This document shows positions 8,611 to 16,942 of a stretch of DNA of 33,880 bases, piece by piece. This DNA is from Anaerolineales bacterium (lineage in GTDB: Bacteria > Chloroflexota > Anaerolineae > Anaerolineales > E44-bin32): contig JAFGNH010000090.1 in the NCBI GenBank assembly GCA_016927115.1, forward strand, positions 1 to 33,880, written 5' to 3'. A model generated the notes under the pieces. That model saw only the letters and a program-made list of their open reading frames with translations, did not search any database and was not told where the DNA came from. The position numbers and the translations under genes were made by a program. Positions within the stretch are counted from its first letter, which is position 1. Each line of letters starts with the position of its first letter.

Positions 8611-9384
8611 ATGACGCAGTCGAAGAGTAACAATCCTGAATACAAGCGGGTTTTCTATGGCCAGCATGAGCCCATTTTCCAGATTCTGCCAGACAGGGTG
8701 CGCGACAACTTTCGTTCCCCTGCCTCTGAAAATGCGCTGCTGTGGAATACATTTTATCCTCGCCGCATGGCTTTGGAGCTCTCTTCGCTCTATGATCTGG
8801 TGCCGCTCTGGGGTACAAAGCTGCAACTGGAGCCTGAAACTCTGCAGCCCTATTTCTGGGGAGTCAATGTGGATGGAGAGCGGCTGGACCACCTTGATGA
8901 TGTTCTGGAAGTTGTCGATGGGCCGGGGCAGAAAACGGAAGTGGATTTGTTCCTGTCAGGCACGACCTCATTGATAGCAGTGGAAGCAAAAAACAGGTCG
9001 GGGTTGGGCCGCTGCAGCCGGTATATTCAGCAGCGCTGCCCGGAGATCCACGGTGATCGGGGCGGAGAGCAGGCCTGTATTTATTGGGAACCCGAAGCAG
9101 TCCCGTTCAGCTCTCAACTTGATTTCGGTCTGCGGCCGCAGCCTGAGTGTGAAAATCCGCCGTGTGCCCGGTACTATCAGCTTGCACGAACACTGCTGGT
9201 GGTAACCAGGCTTGCAGAGGTGTTGGGTGTGCAGCCCTACCTGTGGCTGGTTGCTGCGGAAGCGAATTGGCCAACCCTTCGGAGAGATTGGACCAATTTC
9301 TCGGAGTACATCATGAATGCTGAACTCTGGCGCAGCGCGCGGGTGTTGAGCTGGAAAGCAATCCGGCAAGTTCCCTCTGATTAA
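8611..9384 (+). CDS. PD-(D/E)XK nuclease-like protein with cysteine cluster, function unknown
   Basis: The ATG at 8611 has a good ribosome site (AGGTGAGGG) and gives 257 aa. The TTG at 8587 is less likely. The central segment has the layout of a PD-(D/E)XK fold: Glu40 in a helix (SENALLW), Asp112 after a beta strand (TEVDLFLSG), then Glu125-x-Lys127 in LIAVEAKN. Five cysteines follow (135, 143, 156, 180, 185; GRCSRY, QRCPE, EQACIYW, PECENPPCARYY). They could hold a metal or Fe-S cluster as in some RecB/Cas4-type nucleases, but that is inference. A helix-rich C-terminus (LARTLLVVTRLAEVLGVQPYLWLVAAE) completes it. No toxin, methylase, helicase or CRISPR gene is adjacent, so its target is unknown. 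The nuclease fold call is moderate and the function unassigned. Confidence 0.66.
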   Translation: MTQSKSNNPEYKRVFYGQHEPIFQILPDRVRDNFRSPASENALLWNTFYPRRMALELSSLYDLVPLWGTKLQLEPETLQPYFWGVNVDGERLDHLDDVLEVVDGPGQKTEVDLFLSGTTSLIAVEAKNRSGLGRCSRYIQQRCPEIHGDRGGEQACIYWEPEAVPFSSQLDFGLRPQPECENPPCARYYQLARTLLVVTRLAEVLGVQPYLWLVAAEANWPTLRRDWTNFSEYIMNAELWRSARVLSWKAIRQVPSD

Positions 9385-9438
9385 TATCCCTGAATCATAT
9401 TTCCGTAACTTTTATAGACAGTTGTCCTAGAACCGGGT

Positions 9439-10806
9439 ATGGTACGAGTAGAGGTGTCTGTGCCATACGAAGTCGGAGATACAATCGATAATTATCAGCT
9501 GGAAGAGCTGCTTGGTCATGGAAGCATGGCTGATGTTTTTCGCGCCACGAACAAGTCAAACCAGCAAGTTGTGGCAGTTAAAATCATTCACCGCCATTTG
9601 CTGGATCAGGATTTTATTCTGGAGAGGATTATCCGCGAGGTTGAGTCCCTCTCAGCACTCCGCCACCCGAATATTATCCACCTGTATGATCATTCCATCA
9701 CTCCCAAACTTGCTTACCTTGTGATGGAATACATAGAGGGTGGAACACTGGAGCAGGTACTGGAGCGTGCACGTGAAGCAGGTCAGTTTATTCCACTGCG
9801 AAAGGTGCTGCGGTGGTTGAAAGCTATCAGCAGTGCGGTTGATCACGCTCATGAGAATGGCCTGGTTCACCGCGACCTGAAACCGGCCAATGTACTCTTC
9901 CGACAGGATGGACAGCCGGTTCTGACTGATTTCGGATTGGCGTTTCTTATTGGCAGCCCGAGAATCTCTGTCAGCAATTCGATCTCCGGTACACCGGCCT
10001 ATCTCTCTCCAGAACAGGCGCGTGGAGAAGTTGGTGATGCGCGCAGCGATGTCTATTCACTGGGAATCATTCTGTATGAAATTCTGGCAGGGCGGGCACC
10101 CTTTGAAGGAACTGCAGTCAGCGTTATTATGGCTCAGGTAGCTGAAGAGCCACCTCCGCTGCAGAAATTCAGGCCAGAGATTCCACTTGGAGTGGAAAGC
10201 GTTGTACTACGTGCACTTGAAAAATCTCCTCGCAAACGATATCAGACAGCGCGAGTCCTGCTTGAGGGTTTCCGTATAGCTGTACAGAAAAGCCCAAATA
10301 CTGCTGTAGTGGAAAAAAAACCGGCTGAGCGCACATCAGAACGTTCTCCTACGCCGGCGAAAACGCGGTCAGGTGTTAAAAGAAACACATCACCACTCCC
10401 GGAACGGGGGACTTATACCTCTGTACCATTGGCCGGCAGCAAGGTTGATGTGATATCCAGAATATTCGGTTATCTGGTCCTTCTTCTTGCAATACTCCTG
10501 GTCGGTTTCTGGACTTTTCAGTACGTGAACAAACCATCCAGCTCAGCACCTCCACCCCAGTTGGGCGTGGGCAGCTCTATTCAGATTAGTGTGCCGAATC
10601 GGGCCAGCACCAGCTTGCTCACTGGATGCCCGGGAGGACTGCTCAAGGGTTTGAACGGCGTTGCTACAAACGGGCAGCGGGGGATCATCCGTGATCGGCG
10701 GGTATGTGGAGATGAATGGTGGTATGAGGTTGAAATCCCTGAACTCAAGGAAGACGGATGGGATGGAGCCGGCTGGATCGATGGGGGTTATCTGGTTTTG
10801 TATTAG
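9439..10806 (+). CDS. Transmembrane Ser/Thr protein kinase with extracytoplasmic SH3-like domain
   Basis: Hanks-type kinase, 455 aa from the ATG at 9439. The kinase domain spans about residues 18-280: glycine loop GHGSMADV (27-34), Lys48 in VAVKII, HRDLKPAN (144-151), DFGLA (164-168), SGTPAYLSPEQARG (183-196). A basic, Ser/Pro-rich juxtamembrane region (290-335) precedes one membrane helix at 343-361. Outside the membrane, residues about 388-455 resemble a small SH3-type sensor (Trp427-Trp428, DGWDGAGWIDGGYLV) with Cys397 and Cys423 able to form a disulfide. No ribosome site precedes 9439, whereas AGAGG lies 5 nt before the GTG at 9460 (MPYEVGD...), a plausible alternative start. No cognate phosphatase is nearby. 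A role in sensing envelope signals is inferred from the architecture. Confidence 0.9.
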   Translation: MVRVEVSVPYEVGDTIDNYQLEELLGHGSMADVFRATNKSNQQVVAVKIIHRHLLDQDFILERIIREVESLSALRHPNIIHLYDHSITPKLAYLVMEYIEGGTLEQVLERAREAGQFIPLRKVLRWLKAISSAVDHAHENGLVHRDLKPANVLFRQDGQPVLTDFGLAFLIGSPRISVSNSISGTPAYLSPEQARGEVGDARSDVYSLGIILYEILAGRAPFEGTAVSVIMAQVAEEPPPLQKFRPEIPLGVESVVLRALEKSPRKRYQTARVLLEGFRIAVQKSPNTAVVEKKPAERTSERSPTPAKTRSGVKRNTSPLPERGTYTSVPLAGSKVDVISRIFGYLVLLLAILLVGFWTFQYVNKPSSSAPPPQLGVGSSIQISVPNRASTSLLTGCPGGLLKGLNGVATNGQRGIIRDRRVCGDEWWYEVEIPELKEDGWDGAGWIDGGYLVLY

Positions 10807-10900
10807 ATCCTGCCTGAACAGACACCGAAAAAATCCATCTTACGAACTGCAAAGATTCAATCTGATTGACGTTCCATATCATTCACACAACTTTTGTTGC

Positions 10901-12463
10901 TTATTCATTGGAAGCAGCCCGCTCCTGTTCGATCAGGACTCTCCTCAGTATCTTGCCGGAGGATGACCGGGGTATTTTTTCTATGAAAGCCACTTTCTTT
11001 ACATGTTTGATTGGCCCCAATTGGGCGGCAACGTGTTCCATAACACTCTCTGGTGTGAGTATTATGGAGGAGACAACAAAAGCTTTCGGGACTTCTCCTG
11101 CGTCCGCATCCGGGCTGGGAATCACAGCAGCATCCAGAATGGCTTGATGAGACATAAGCACAGCTTCAATTTCTGCAGGGGCGACCTGATAGCCTTTTAC
11201 CTTGATCATTTCCTTGATACGATCCAGGATGAACAGATACCCATCTTCATCCTGATAACCAATATCACCGGTGTGCAGCCATCCGTCGGAGGTGAGGGTG
11301 GCTTGGGTTGCTTCGTTTTCATTCAGGTAACCCTGCATCACCTGTGGCCCGCGAACAAGGATTTCTCCGCTCTGACCGGGGGGCAGGATTCCTCCGTTTT
11401 GCGGATCGATGATACGGCATTCAGTGCCTGGCAGCACTGGGCCGACCGAACCGATCTTAACCGGAGGTGGAGGGTCCGGTGAGATATGTGTAACCGGACT
11501 GCTCTCGGTGAGACCGTAGCCCTGCTTGACAACACAATTGAGTTTTTGGGCACACTGTCTTGCGGTGCTTACATCCAATGGGGCGGCACCCGATACAATC
11601 ACCTGCAGGCTGCTCAGGTCATAGTCCACCAGATCTTCGCTCTGGGCAAGGATACGGATGATGGGTGGAACAAAGTGGGCGCGTGTTACCCCGTACGTCT
11701 GCATTGATTTGAGCAGCAGGTCTTTTTTAAAAGAAGGCAGAAGCACAACAGCGGCACCATTAGCAAGGCCGAGATTGAGAACCACGGTAAGGCCGTAGAT
11801 ATGGGAAAAAGGCAGGAGACCAATAAAGGTATCTTCCATTGAGACAGGTTCTACTGCGGATAGCTGAACCAGATTGGTGACCAGGTTGGTATGGGTCAGC
11901 TGTACACCTTTAGGCAGGCCTGTTGTGCCGCTTGAAAAGGGGAGCACAGCCAGATCGGAATGTGGGTCCAGATGAGGTGGACTAAAAGGTTTGCTGGTCG
12001 TGAGGGATTGCAGGGTGAGGATCTTATTGCCCGGCCTTGTAGACAAGAGGTTGGCGATCCCTGTTCCTTCCATTGCAGCAAGCCCTTTCTCTATCGATTG
12101 TTCGTCGGTCATTAGGTATGATGCGTTGGAGGCGAGGATCTGTGCCCGGATTTCGGAATTCGAAAGCAGGGGGCTCATCGGAGACAGTACTGCACCGATC
12201 CAGGTAGTGGCAAGGTAGAAAACGACAAACTCAATTGAGTTTGCACAAACGATCGCAGCTGTTTCACCTCTGGATACGCCGAAGTCTATCAGACCTGCAG
12301 CAAGGGATTGCGCTTCTTCATACAGAGCTTTGAATGTCAGAGTCTTTCCTGTGACGCCATCAATCAGTGCGGGTCTGTCCTGGAGTTGGTCCAGGTTGCG
12401 GAAAAGATAGGCCGGAAGGGATTGGTTTGGTACTGAAATGGTAGAGGGTGAAGTTGAGGTCAT
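10901..12463 (-). CDS. Acyl-CoA synthetase / 4-coumarate-CoA ligase-like (ANL superfamily)
   Basis: This 520-aa adenylate-forming ligase activates a carboxylic acid as acyl-AMP and then acyl-CoA. The phosphate-binding loop SSGTTGLPKG is at residues 177-186, YGLTESSP at 316-323, and GWLHTGDIGYQDEDGYLFILDR is followed by the hinge region KEMIKVKGYQVAPAEIE. The catalytic Lys504 is in SSSGKILRR. The start is set at 12463 by AGGAG 6 nt upstream. A longer frame reaching 12670 would run through the recA promoter and lacks a ribosome site. Motif order and length match 4-coumarate-CoA ligase-like and medium/long-chain fatty-acyl-CoA ligases, and the substrate cannot be read from the sequence. It converges on the kinase gene and diverges from recA. 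Confidence 0.92.
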   Translation of the reverse strand: MTSTSPSTISVPNQSLPAYLFRNLDQLQDRPALIDGVTGKTLTFKALYEEAQSLAAGLIDFGVSRGETAAIVCANSIEFVVFYLATTWIGAVLSPMSPLLSNSEIRAQILASNASYLMTDEQSIEKGLAAMEGTGIANLLSTRPGNKILTLQSLTTSKPFSPPHLDPHSDLAVLPFSSGTTGLPKGVQLTHTNLVTNLVQLSAVEPVSMEDTFIGLLPFSHIYGLTVVLNLGLANGAAVVLLPSFKKDLLLKSMQTYGVTRAHFVPPIIRILAQSEDLVDYDLSSLQVIVSGAAPLDVSTARQCAQKLNCVVKQGYGLTESSPVTHISPDPPPPVKIGSVGPVLPGTECRIIDPQNGGILPPGQSGEILVRGPQVMQGYLNENEATQATLTSDGWLHTGDIGYQDEDGYLFILDRIKEMIKVKGYQVAPAEIEAVLMSHQAILDAAVIPSPDADAGEVPKAFVVSSIILTPESVMEHVAAQLGPIKHVKKVAFIEKIPRSSSGKILRRVLIEQERAASNE

Positions 12464-12587
12464 CAGGAACTCCTGTGGAAATACCAATATAAAACGAGTT
12501 GAAACCGGATGCTTCCATTGATTTGCGGGAAGTGCTTCAGCGTACCTGGCCCTGGATAGCATCCGTGAAATTTCCTGCGAATACCTT

Positions 12588-12615
12588 ATTCTATCGCGGA
12601 TAGTATGAATGACCA
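12588..12615 (-). promoter_or_regulatory. Candidate promoter for the acyl-CoA ligase
   Basis: Read on the minus strand: TGGTCA, a 16-bp spacer, then TAGAAT. The -10 is five of six to consensus and the -35 is weaker. It would leave a leader of about 120 nt before the start at 12463. Its -35 lies 15 bp from the recA -35, so the two promoters could influence each other. Confidence 0.4.
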
Positions 12616-12630
12616 GATAGGGCAGGCAAC

Positions 12631-12658
12631 TTGACACATAGAACGGGTGTGCTATACT
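12631..12658 (+). promoter_or_regulatory. recA sigma-70-type promoter
   Basis: TTGACA (12631-12636), a 16-bp spacer and TATACT (12653-12658). The -35 is perfect and the -10 is five of six. The expected transcription start is near 12665, on the edge of the SOS box. Confidence 0.85.
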
Positions 12659-12664
12659 GAAAAA

Positions 12665-12676
12665 GAACAAATGTTC
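12665..12676. promoter_or_regulatory. SOS box (LexA operator) at recA
   Basis: GAACAAATGTTC is a perfect GAAC-N4-GTTC inverted repeat, the Gram-positive/DinR-type LexA operator. It begins 6 bp after the -10 and so covers the expected start of transcription, where a repressor would block initiation. This predicts DNA-damage induction of recA. lexA itself is not in the window. Confidence 0.85.
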
Positions 12677-12780
12677 CTTTGATATGTTAACAAAGTTGTG
12701 AGTGATCTGATCCTGCAGGGTTGTATTGCCGCAGGGGGTAAAAGTGAATTAAGGTTTGGTTCCCAAAACAGGAGGCAAAG

Positions 12781-13854
12781 GTGGCGGCCAAGACTGTAAA
12801 TGTGGCTGAATTTGAACAGGAAGAGCAGCGGATGGCAGCGCTTGATGGCGCAGTTAAGGATCTTGTTAAACGATTTGGAGAGGGCACCCTGATGCGGCTA
12901 GGAGAAGCTTCCCACATGAAGGTGGCTGTAATACCAACCGGTTCGCTGGCACTGGATCTTGCACTGGGCGTTGGAGGCATCCCTCGCGGCCGTGTTACAG
13001 AGATCTATGGTCCAGAATCGTCCGGAAAGACTACCTTATGCCAGCATATCGTTGCTGAATCTCAAAAGATGGGAGGCGTGTGTGCTTTTATTGATATGGA
13101 GCATGCCCTTGATCCCGACTATGCGAATCGCTGCGGGGTAAATATTGATGATTTCTACATTTCTCAGCCGGATACGGGTGAGCAAGCCCTGGAGATTACC
13201 GAAACGTTGGTTCGCAGTGGTGCTGTGGACCTGATAATCATCGACAGTGTAGCAGCTCTGGTGCCCCGAGCGGAAATTGAAGGCGATATGGGGGATGCAC
13301 CGATGGGGATGCAGGCGCGTCTTATGAGCCAGGCACTGCGCAAGCTCTCCGGTGTGATTAAACAAACCAATACAGCAGTTGTTTTCACCAATCAGCTGCG
13401 GCAGAAAATCGGGGTTATGTTTGGTAGTCCGGAAACAACAACCGGGGGGATGGCACTGAAATTCTATGCTTCGGTACGTCTCGACATCCGACGTATAGAA
13501 AGCATCAAAGCTGGCCAGGAGGTGGTTGGTAATCGTGTTCGGGTCAGGGTGAAAAAGAACAAGGTTGCACCGCCATTCAGATCAGCAGAATTTGACATTA
13601 TGTACAATGAAGGGATATCGCGGGTAGGTGGATTGCTTGATATCGGTGTGGAAATGGGGCTGATTGAGAAGCGAGGATCTTTCTATACCTACAAGGATGA
13701 ACGGTTGGCACAGGGGCGTGAAAATGCGAAACAGGTGCTGCGGGAGAATCCTGCCATCGCAGAAGAAATCGATCAGCTTATTCGATCCGAGGCGGGACTC
13801 CAGTCCGAGCGGCAGGCTTTGGGCTCAACGGAAGAGATCGAACAGCAGGATTAG
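12781..13854 (+). CDS. recA: Recombinase RecA
   Basis: This 357-aa ATP-dependent strand-exchange protein promotes homologous recombination and LexA self-cleavage. Seen: Walker A GPESSGKT (77-84), [11 protein letters not shown], Walker [16 protein letters not shown]-binding loop L1 [20 protein letters not shown] (positions about 160-179), [20 protein letters not shown] (loop L2), and RLDIRR. The C-terminus is acidic and short, as usual. The start is GTG at 12781 with GGAGG 5 nt upstream. It is transcribed alone from an SOS-controlled promoter and ends at a strong terminator. No recX follows, which is the common neighbour in many bacteria. Confidence 0.98.
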   Translation: MAAKTVNVAEFEQEEQRMAALDGAVKDLVKRFGEGTLMRLGEASHMKVAVIPTGSLALDLALGVGGIPRGRVTEIYGPESSGKTTLCQHIVAESQKMGGVCAFIDMEHALDPDYANRCGVNIDDFYISQPDTGEQALEITETLVRSGAVDLIIIDSVAALVPRAEIEGDMGDAPMGMQARLMSQALRKLSGVIKQTNTAVVFTNQLRQKIGVMFGSPETTTGGMALKFYASVRLDIRRIESIKAGQEVVGNRVRVRVKKNKVAPPFRSAEFDIMYNEGISRVGGLLDIGVEMGLIEKRGSFYTYKDERLAQGRENAKQVLRENPAIAEEIDQLIRSEAGLQSERQALGSTEEIEQQD

Positions 13855-13948
13855 AAAAGAACCTGAGTTATAGTCATCCCGTTCCGACGGTATTTTCTCC
13901 ACATCGATAGAAGGAAGGCTGCACCGACCGCCAGATAGCAATCTTGAA

Positions 13949-13991
13949 GGCCCACAATTCTGTGTCAGATCAGAATTGTGGGCCGTTTTTT
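13949..13991 (+). terminator. Strong intrinsic terminator downstream of recA
   Basis: A perfect 14-bp stem GGCCCACAATTCTG (13949-13962) / CAGAATTGTGGGCC (13971-13984), with loop TGTCAGAT, is followed by GTTTTTTG. It ends the recA transcript and excludes the earliest possible start (13944) of the next reading frame. Confidence 0.95.
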
Positions 13992-14045
13992 GCTGCTCTT
14001 TATGGAGAAAATCCTGGTCTCATGGTATCCATGGTTAGGATATTT

Positions 14046-15815
14046 ATGATCGTGGTGATCTTTATGTCAGAGCAATCAATGCAGCAGGAACCCATAACCC
14101 GATCCGAAGAGCAGAGAACCCATCCGGGATGGCTGGTTGCTGGTGGCTGCCTCGCAGCGCTTGTATTGTTCTGTGTACTGATCGGCATCCTGATGGGTGT
14201 TGGTTGGTGGCATTTTGACGGTAACATCCTCCAGAATCTGACTCCGATGGACAAGTACTCCTTTCTGGAGCAGTGGTGGCAGACTCTGCGGCAGCTTTTT
14301 TGGGGCGAGCAAAACCAGCTGCAAATAATCGATGTAGAGGATCTTTTTAGAGACGATCTGGAAAATGCAGTAGAGTTGTTTTATTTACGCGATGAGCAGT
14401 ATGAAGACCTGCTGGACTGGGCTGTGGTTGGTGAGGAGAACGAGGGATCGCCGGTTCCTCTGGCAGGAACCTGGATGGCGCTGTCGAATGAGCAGGAAAT
14501 AACGGGACTGTTGTACCAGTCAGGGGATGATCAGTTCCTGACTGTGCAAAGCTGGCTGCCGGAGGAAGATTCAGCGGAGACATTCCTCTTGTGGTTATCG
14601 GATGCAGGGGGCGAACCCGTTCTGTTTCTCAGAAATACTGAGGGCAGAATCAAGGTACACGCAGAAGGCCTGGTAGATGGTTCCGGGCTGCTTAATGAGG
14701 AGATATTTGCCAATTCTTCCCCGCGAACAGGTATGAAAAATCCGGCGTTGCAGTTTGCCTCTTACCAGGAGAATGCATGCGAAACAACCGTATGGCGTGA
14801 TTATCAGAACTGCCTTTCGGGTAACCTGGCGCAGTGGGGGTATACACCTGATTCAGATTGTGTGCCAGATCTCCAGGCATCACAACGGGTATGGGATGGG
14901 GAGGCGGTATTGATCCCTGGAGCCATCCTGCGCTCACTTGTGCAGTGTGGATCTCCCGCAGTGCAGTGCTTGCCAGCCGCCCTGGATAATCCACCTCAGG
15001 GTGAAGTTGTGGAGGGGCCAGTATTGCTGACAGGGGAAACATGGCGAAGCTGTCAGGATGAAGAGTCGATGATTATCTCTGCAGTAAACGAAATCACGAT
15101 AGCCTGGAGGGACGATCGGGAACCTTTTTCTGAGGATGGGGAACAGGTCTATCGTTTCCCTGGATCGGAGTATGATTTTTCTGTAATGGATTGTGGTGGT
15201 AATTCAGGCTTCATCGGTGAGCAGGCTGTACAGTCAGATGAGGAAGATATCCGCACATGCGGCAAGGCCGAATATTGTCTGGAAGTTGTTGAGGGTGAAG
15301 CAGTCTGTGTCCCGATCCCGGAGACACCTGTGCCGGTGGAGGTTTCTCCGGAGAACGTAACCACAGCAACACCGACCGGATTCCTGGAGGATCCAGGAGA
15401 AGTGATTCAACTGGCTGGAACCATTCATCGCCGGACTGGTGCATGTAGCCTGCTTGGAGGATTGTGTTCCCTGGAAGAGAACAGCTTCATTTTCCAGTAC
15501 CCGCAGAACGGCGCTGCAGCAGAAGGAAATGCTGTTTATCGTGAGTCCTATCCTTCCGGTGATTGTGGACCCAATCAGGCAGATTATCGATTTTCGCTGG
15601 AAGGAGTAGCAGGCCCTGGTGCTGCGTTCGAATTGGAATGGACTGTTGAGCGGGTAATCACCCTTCAGGCAGGAGCACGTGGTTTCTGCCGCGGCACGAG
15701 CTCAACCTATAGAGATTCGGGTACATCCACCGCATACTACGAAGGAGAAAGCAGGTATCAAGGAGAAATCGCAATCAGCAGTGGTGAGATCTTTCTGTAT
15801 GACTTTGCACCATAG
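14046..15815 (+). CDS. Membrane-anchored acidic, cysteine-rich extracytoplasmic protein, unknown
   Basis: AGGA 5 nt before the ATG at 14046 favours this start (590 codons including stop). ATG 14064 is possible, and the frame's earliest codon lies inside the recA terminator. A short N-terminal tail is followed by one membrane helix (about residues 29-52, GWLVAGGCLAALVLFCVLIG). The rest is a large, strongly acidic outer part with many cysteines (for example ENACETTVW, YQNCLSG, DSDCVPD, VQCGSPAVQCLP, MDCGGNSG, RTCGKAEYCLE), which could form disulfides. A Val/Pro/Thr linker (PIPETPVPVEVSPENVTTATP) separates a C-terminal beta-rich domain with four more Cys. There is no enzyme motif. I do not recognise the family. 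It appears monocistronic, with a terminator 160 bp downstream. A sensor or adhesin-like surface role is only a guess. Confidence 0.72.
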   Translation: MIVVIFMSEQSMQQEPITRSEEQRTHPGWLVAGGCLAALVLFCVLIGILMGVGWWHFDGNILQNLTPMDKYSFLEQWWQTLRQLFWGEQNQLQIIDVEDLFRDDLENAVELFYLRDEQYEDLLDWAVVGEENEGSPVPLAGTWMALSNEQEITGLLYQSGDDQFLTVQSWLPEEDSAETFLLWLSDAGGEPVLFLRNTEGRIKVHAEGLVDGSGLLNEEIFANSSPRTGMKNPALQFASYQENACETTVWRDYQNCLSGNLAQWGYTPDSDCVPDLQASQRVWDGEAVLIPGAILRSLVQCGSPAVQCLPAALDNPPQGEVVEGPVLLTGETWRSCQDEESMIISAVNEITIAWRDDREPFSEDGEQVYRFPGSEYDFSVMDCGGNSGFIGEQAVQSDEEDIRTCGKAEYCLEVVEGEAVCVPIPETPVPVEVSPENVTTATPTGFLEDPGEVIQLAGTIHRRTGACSLLGGLCSLEENSFIFQYPQNGAAAEGNAVYRESYPSGDCGPNQADYRFSLEGVAGPGAAFELEWTVERVITLQAGARGFCRGTSSTYRDSGTSTAYYEGESRYQGEIAISSGEIFLYDFAP

Positions 15816-15975
15816 GGGGGAATTTAAGGCATCAATAGAATCGGATTCCCTGATGTATAAAGGGCACATTTTCCTTCCAGGATGGCCGGAAGTTCTTTAG
15901 TGTAACAAAAGACAATCTGGCTCGTTAATATAGTTGCCTGCGCGTTGAGCCAAACATCCCCCTGGCTCCGCGTGA

Positions 15976-16017
15976 GACCGGGATGGATCCTCATCCATCC
16001 CGGTCAATTCTTTTTTT
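15976..16017 (+). terminator. Strong intrinsic terminator between cysteine-rich protein and methyltransferase
   Basis: A perfect 13-bp stem GACCGGGATGGAT (15976-15988) / ATCCATCCCGGTC (15993-16005), with tetraloop CCTC, is followed by AATTCTTTTTTT. The 160 nt between the previous stop and this hairpin hold no gene I can name. A small terminated RNA cannot be excluded. Confidence 0.95.
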
Positions 16018-16090
16018 AAAAGACCTTTCAAAGGCAGTGAGACATAAATTGATGTAGGATAGGGAGAACTCAGCAGAAGCGAGGAACTGT

Positions 16091-16885
16091 ATGCCGAATC
16101 AGGTGGATTATGACAGCGTATCCAGCACCTATGACAGGCGCTACCAGGACAACCCACTGCACATCATTAGAGATGCTCTGGAGGATCTGATTTCAGAATC
16201 GGGCGCCCGGACCATCCTGGAAGTTGGTTGTGGTACCGGACATTGGCTTGCGAATCTGGCTGCTCCGGGAAGACGGCTGCTGGGCCTGGATCCATCCCGG
16301 GGGATGCTGCAGTGTGCTTACAGCAGGATGAAAAATTTGCACCTGTATCGCAGTACTGCTCGTTTTTTACCATTCCAGGCGGGGAGTATAAACCTGCTGT
16401 ATGTTGTAAATGCATTTCATCATTTTAAGGATCCGGCTGGATTTCTCCGGGAAGCCTGGCGCGTACTGACAGAAGGTGGAATATTATCAGTGATCGGCAA
16501 TGATCCAATGCATCCTCAATATCAATGGTATATCTATGACTGGTTTCCTGGTACGTATCCACGCGACCTGGAACGATTTGAGTGCTGGAGTTATTTAAAG
16601 CAATGGGCGTCTGAAACAGGTTTTTCCAGACTGCAGAAACGAACACTGCATACGATTGAAGAATGCAGCTTCGGCAGGGAAGTATTCGATAACCCCTTCC
16701 TGAAGAAATCAGCTTCTTCCCAGCTTATCCTCCTTTCAGATGAGGACTATGAAGCCGGGCTTGAAAAGATGAAACAAGCAATCAACCATGCTGAAAAGGC
16801 TGGCCAGCAGATCCACTTCCAGACAGTGCTGCCGGTGGAAATGTTCCGTGCTGAGAAGCCTGCTGCTCCGATTGGGCGCCTGTAA
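16091..16885 (+). CDS. Class I SAM-dependent methyltransferase
   Basis: This is a 264-aa cytoplasmic enzyme of the Methyltransf_11 (UbiE-like) type. YDRRYQ lies near the N-terminus. Motif I LEVGCGTGHW (43-52) binds the SAM methionine/ribose edge. Acidic motif II is LLGLDPSRGML. Motif III region is ARFLPFQAGSINLLYVVNAFHHFKD, and the post-III region is FLREAWRVLTEGGILSVIG. GAGGAA before the ATG supports the start. The substrate is unknown. The C-terminal 120 residues, rich in aromatic residues (PQYQWYIYDWFPGTY), probably set specificity. It lies between a terminator and the promoter of the crcB RNA, so it is probably a single-gene unit. Demethylmenaquinone or small-molecule methylation are only two of many options. 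Confidence 0.88.
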   Translation: MPNQVDYDSVSSTYDRRYQDNPLHIIRDALEDLISESGARTILEVGCGTGHWLANLAAPGRRLLGLDPSRGMLQCAYSRMKNLHLYRSTARFLPFQAGSINLLYVVNAFHHFKDPAGFLREAWRVLTEGGILSVIGNDPMHPQYQWYIYDWFPGTYPRDLERFECWSYLKQWASETGFSRLQKRTLHTIEECSFGREVFDNPFLKKSASSQLILLSDEDYEAGLEKMKQAINHAEKAGQQIHFQTVLPVEMFRAEKPAAPIGRL

Positions 16886-16904
16886 CGCTGGTTTATCCCT
16901 TCAG

Positions 16905-16932
16905 TTGACACCGTGGACGACTGTGATAGAAT
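16905..16932 (+). promoter_or_regulatory. Promoter of the riboswitch-crcB transcript
   Basis: TTGACA (16905-16910), a 16-bp spacer, and TAGAAT (16927-16932), with TG one base before the -10 (extended -10). Transcription would begin near 16939, immediately before the riboswitch candidate. Confidence 0.75.
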
Positions 16933-16942
16933 TGCCGGAATT

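Larger units (their letters stand above)
12464..12780. other. Divergent control region between acyl-CoA ligase and recA
   Basis: This 317-bp region contains no gene. It holds a minus-strand promoter candidate (12588-12615) and the recA promoter with its SOS box (12631-12676). A recA leader of about 115 nt follows to GGAGG at 12771-12775. Confidence 0.75.

Noticed and set aside
8143..8892. 249-aa minus-strand open frame across the tal-pgi terminator and PD-(D/E)XK start
   Set aside because: It spans two real genes and a terminator on the other strand, with no family resemblance.
12464..12670. N-terminal extension of the acyl-CoA ligase frame
   Set aside because: It overlaps the recA promoter and SOS box and has no ribosome site, whereas AGGAG precedes the ATG at 12463.
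13944..14045. Earlier start for the cysteine-rich protein
   Set aside because: The first codons lie inside the recA terminator hairpin. ATG 14046 has AGGA at proper spacing.
15943..15954. CGTTGAGCCAAA repeated at 16971-16982, suggesting a second fluoride riboswitch before the methyltransferase
   Set aside because: No GATGG loop or complementary pseudoknot strand lies upstream of the first copy, and dozens of repeated 12-mers are expected by chance in a window this size.
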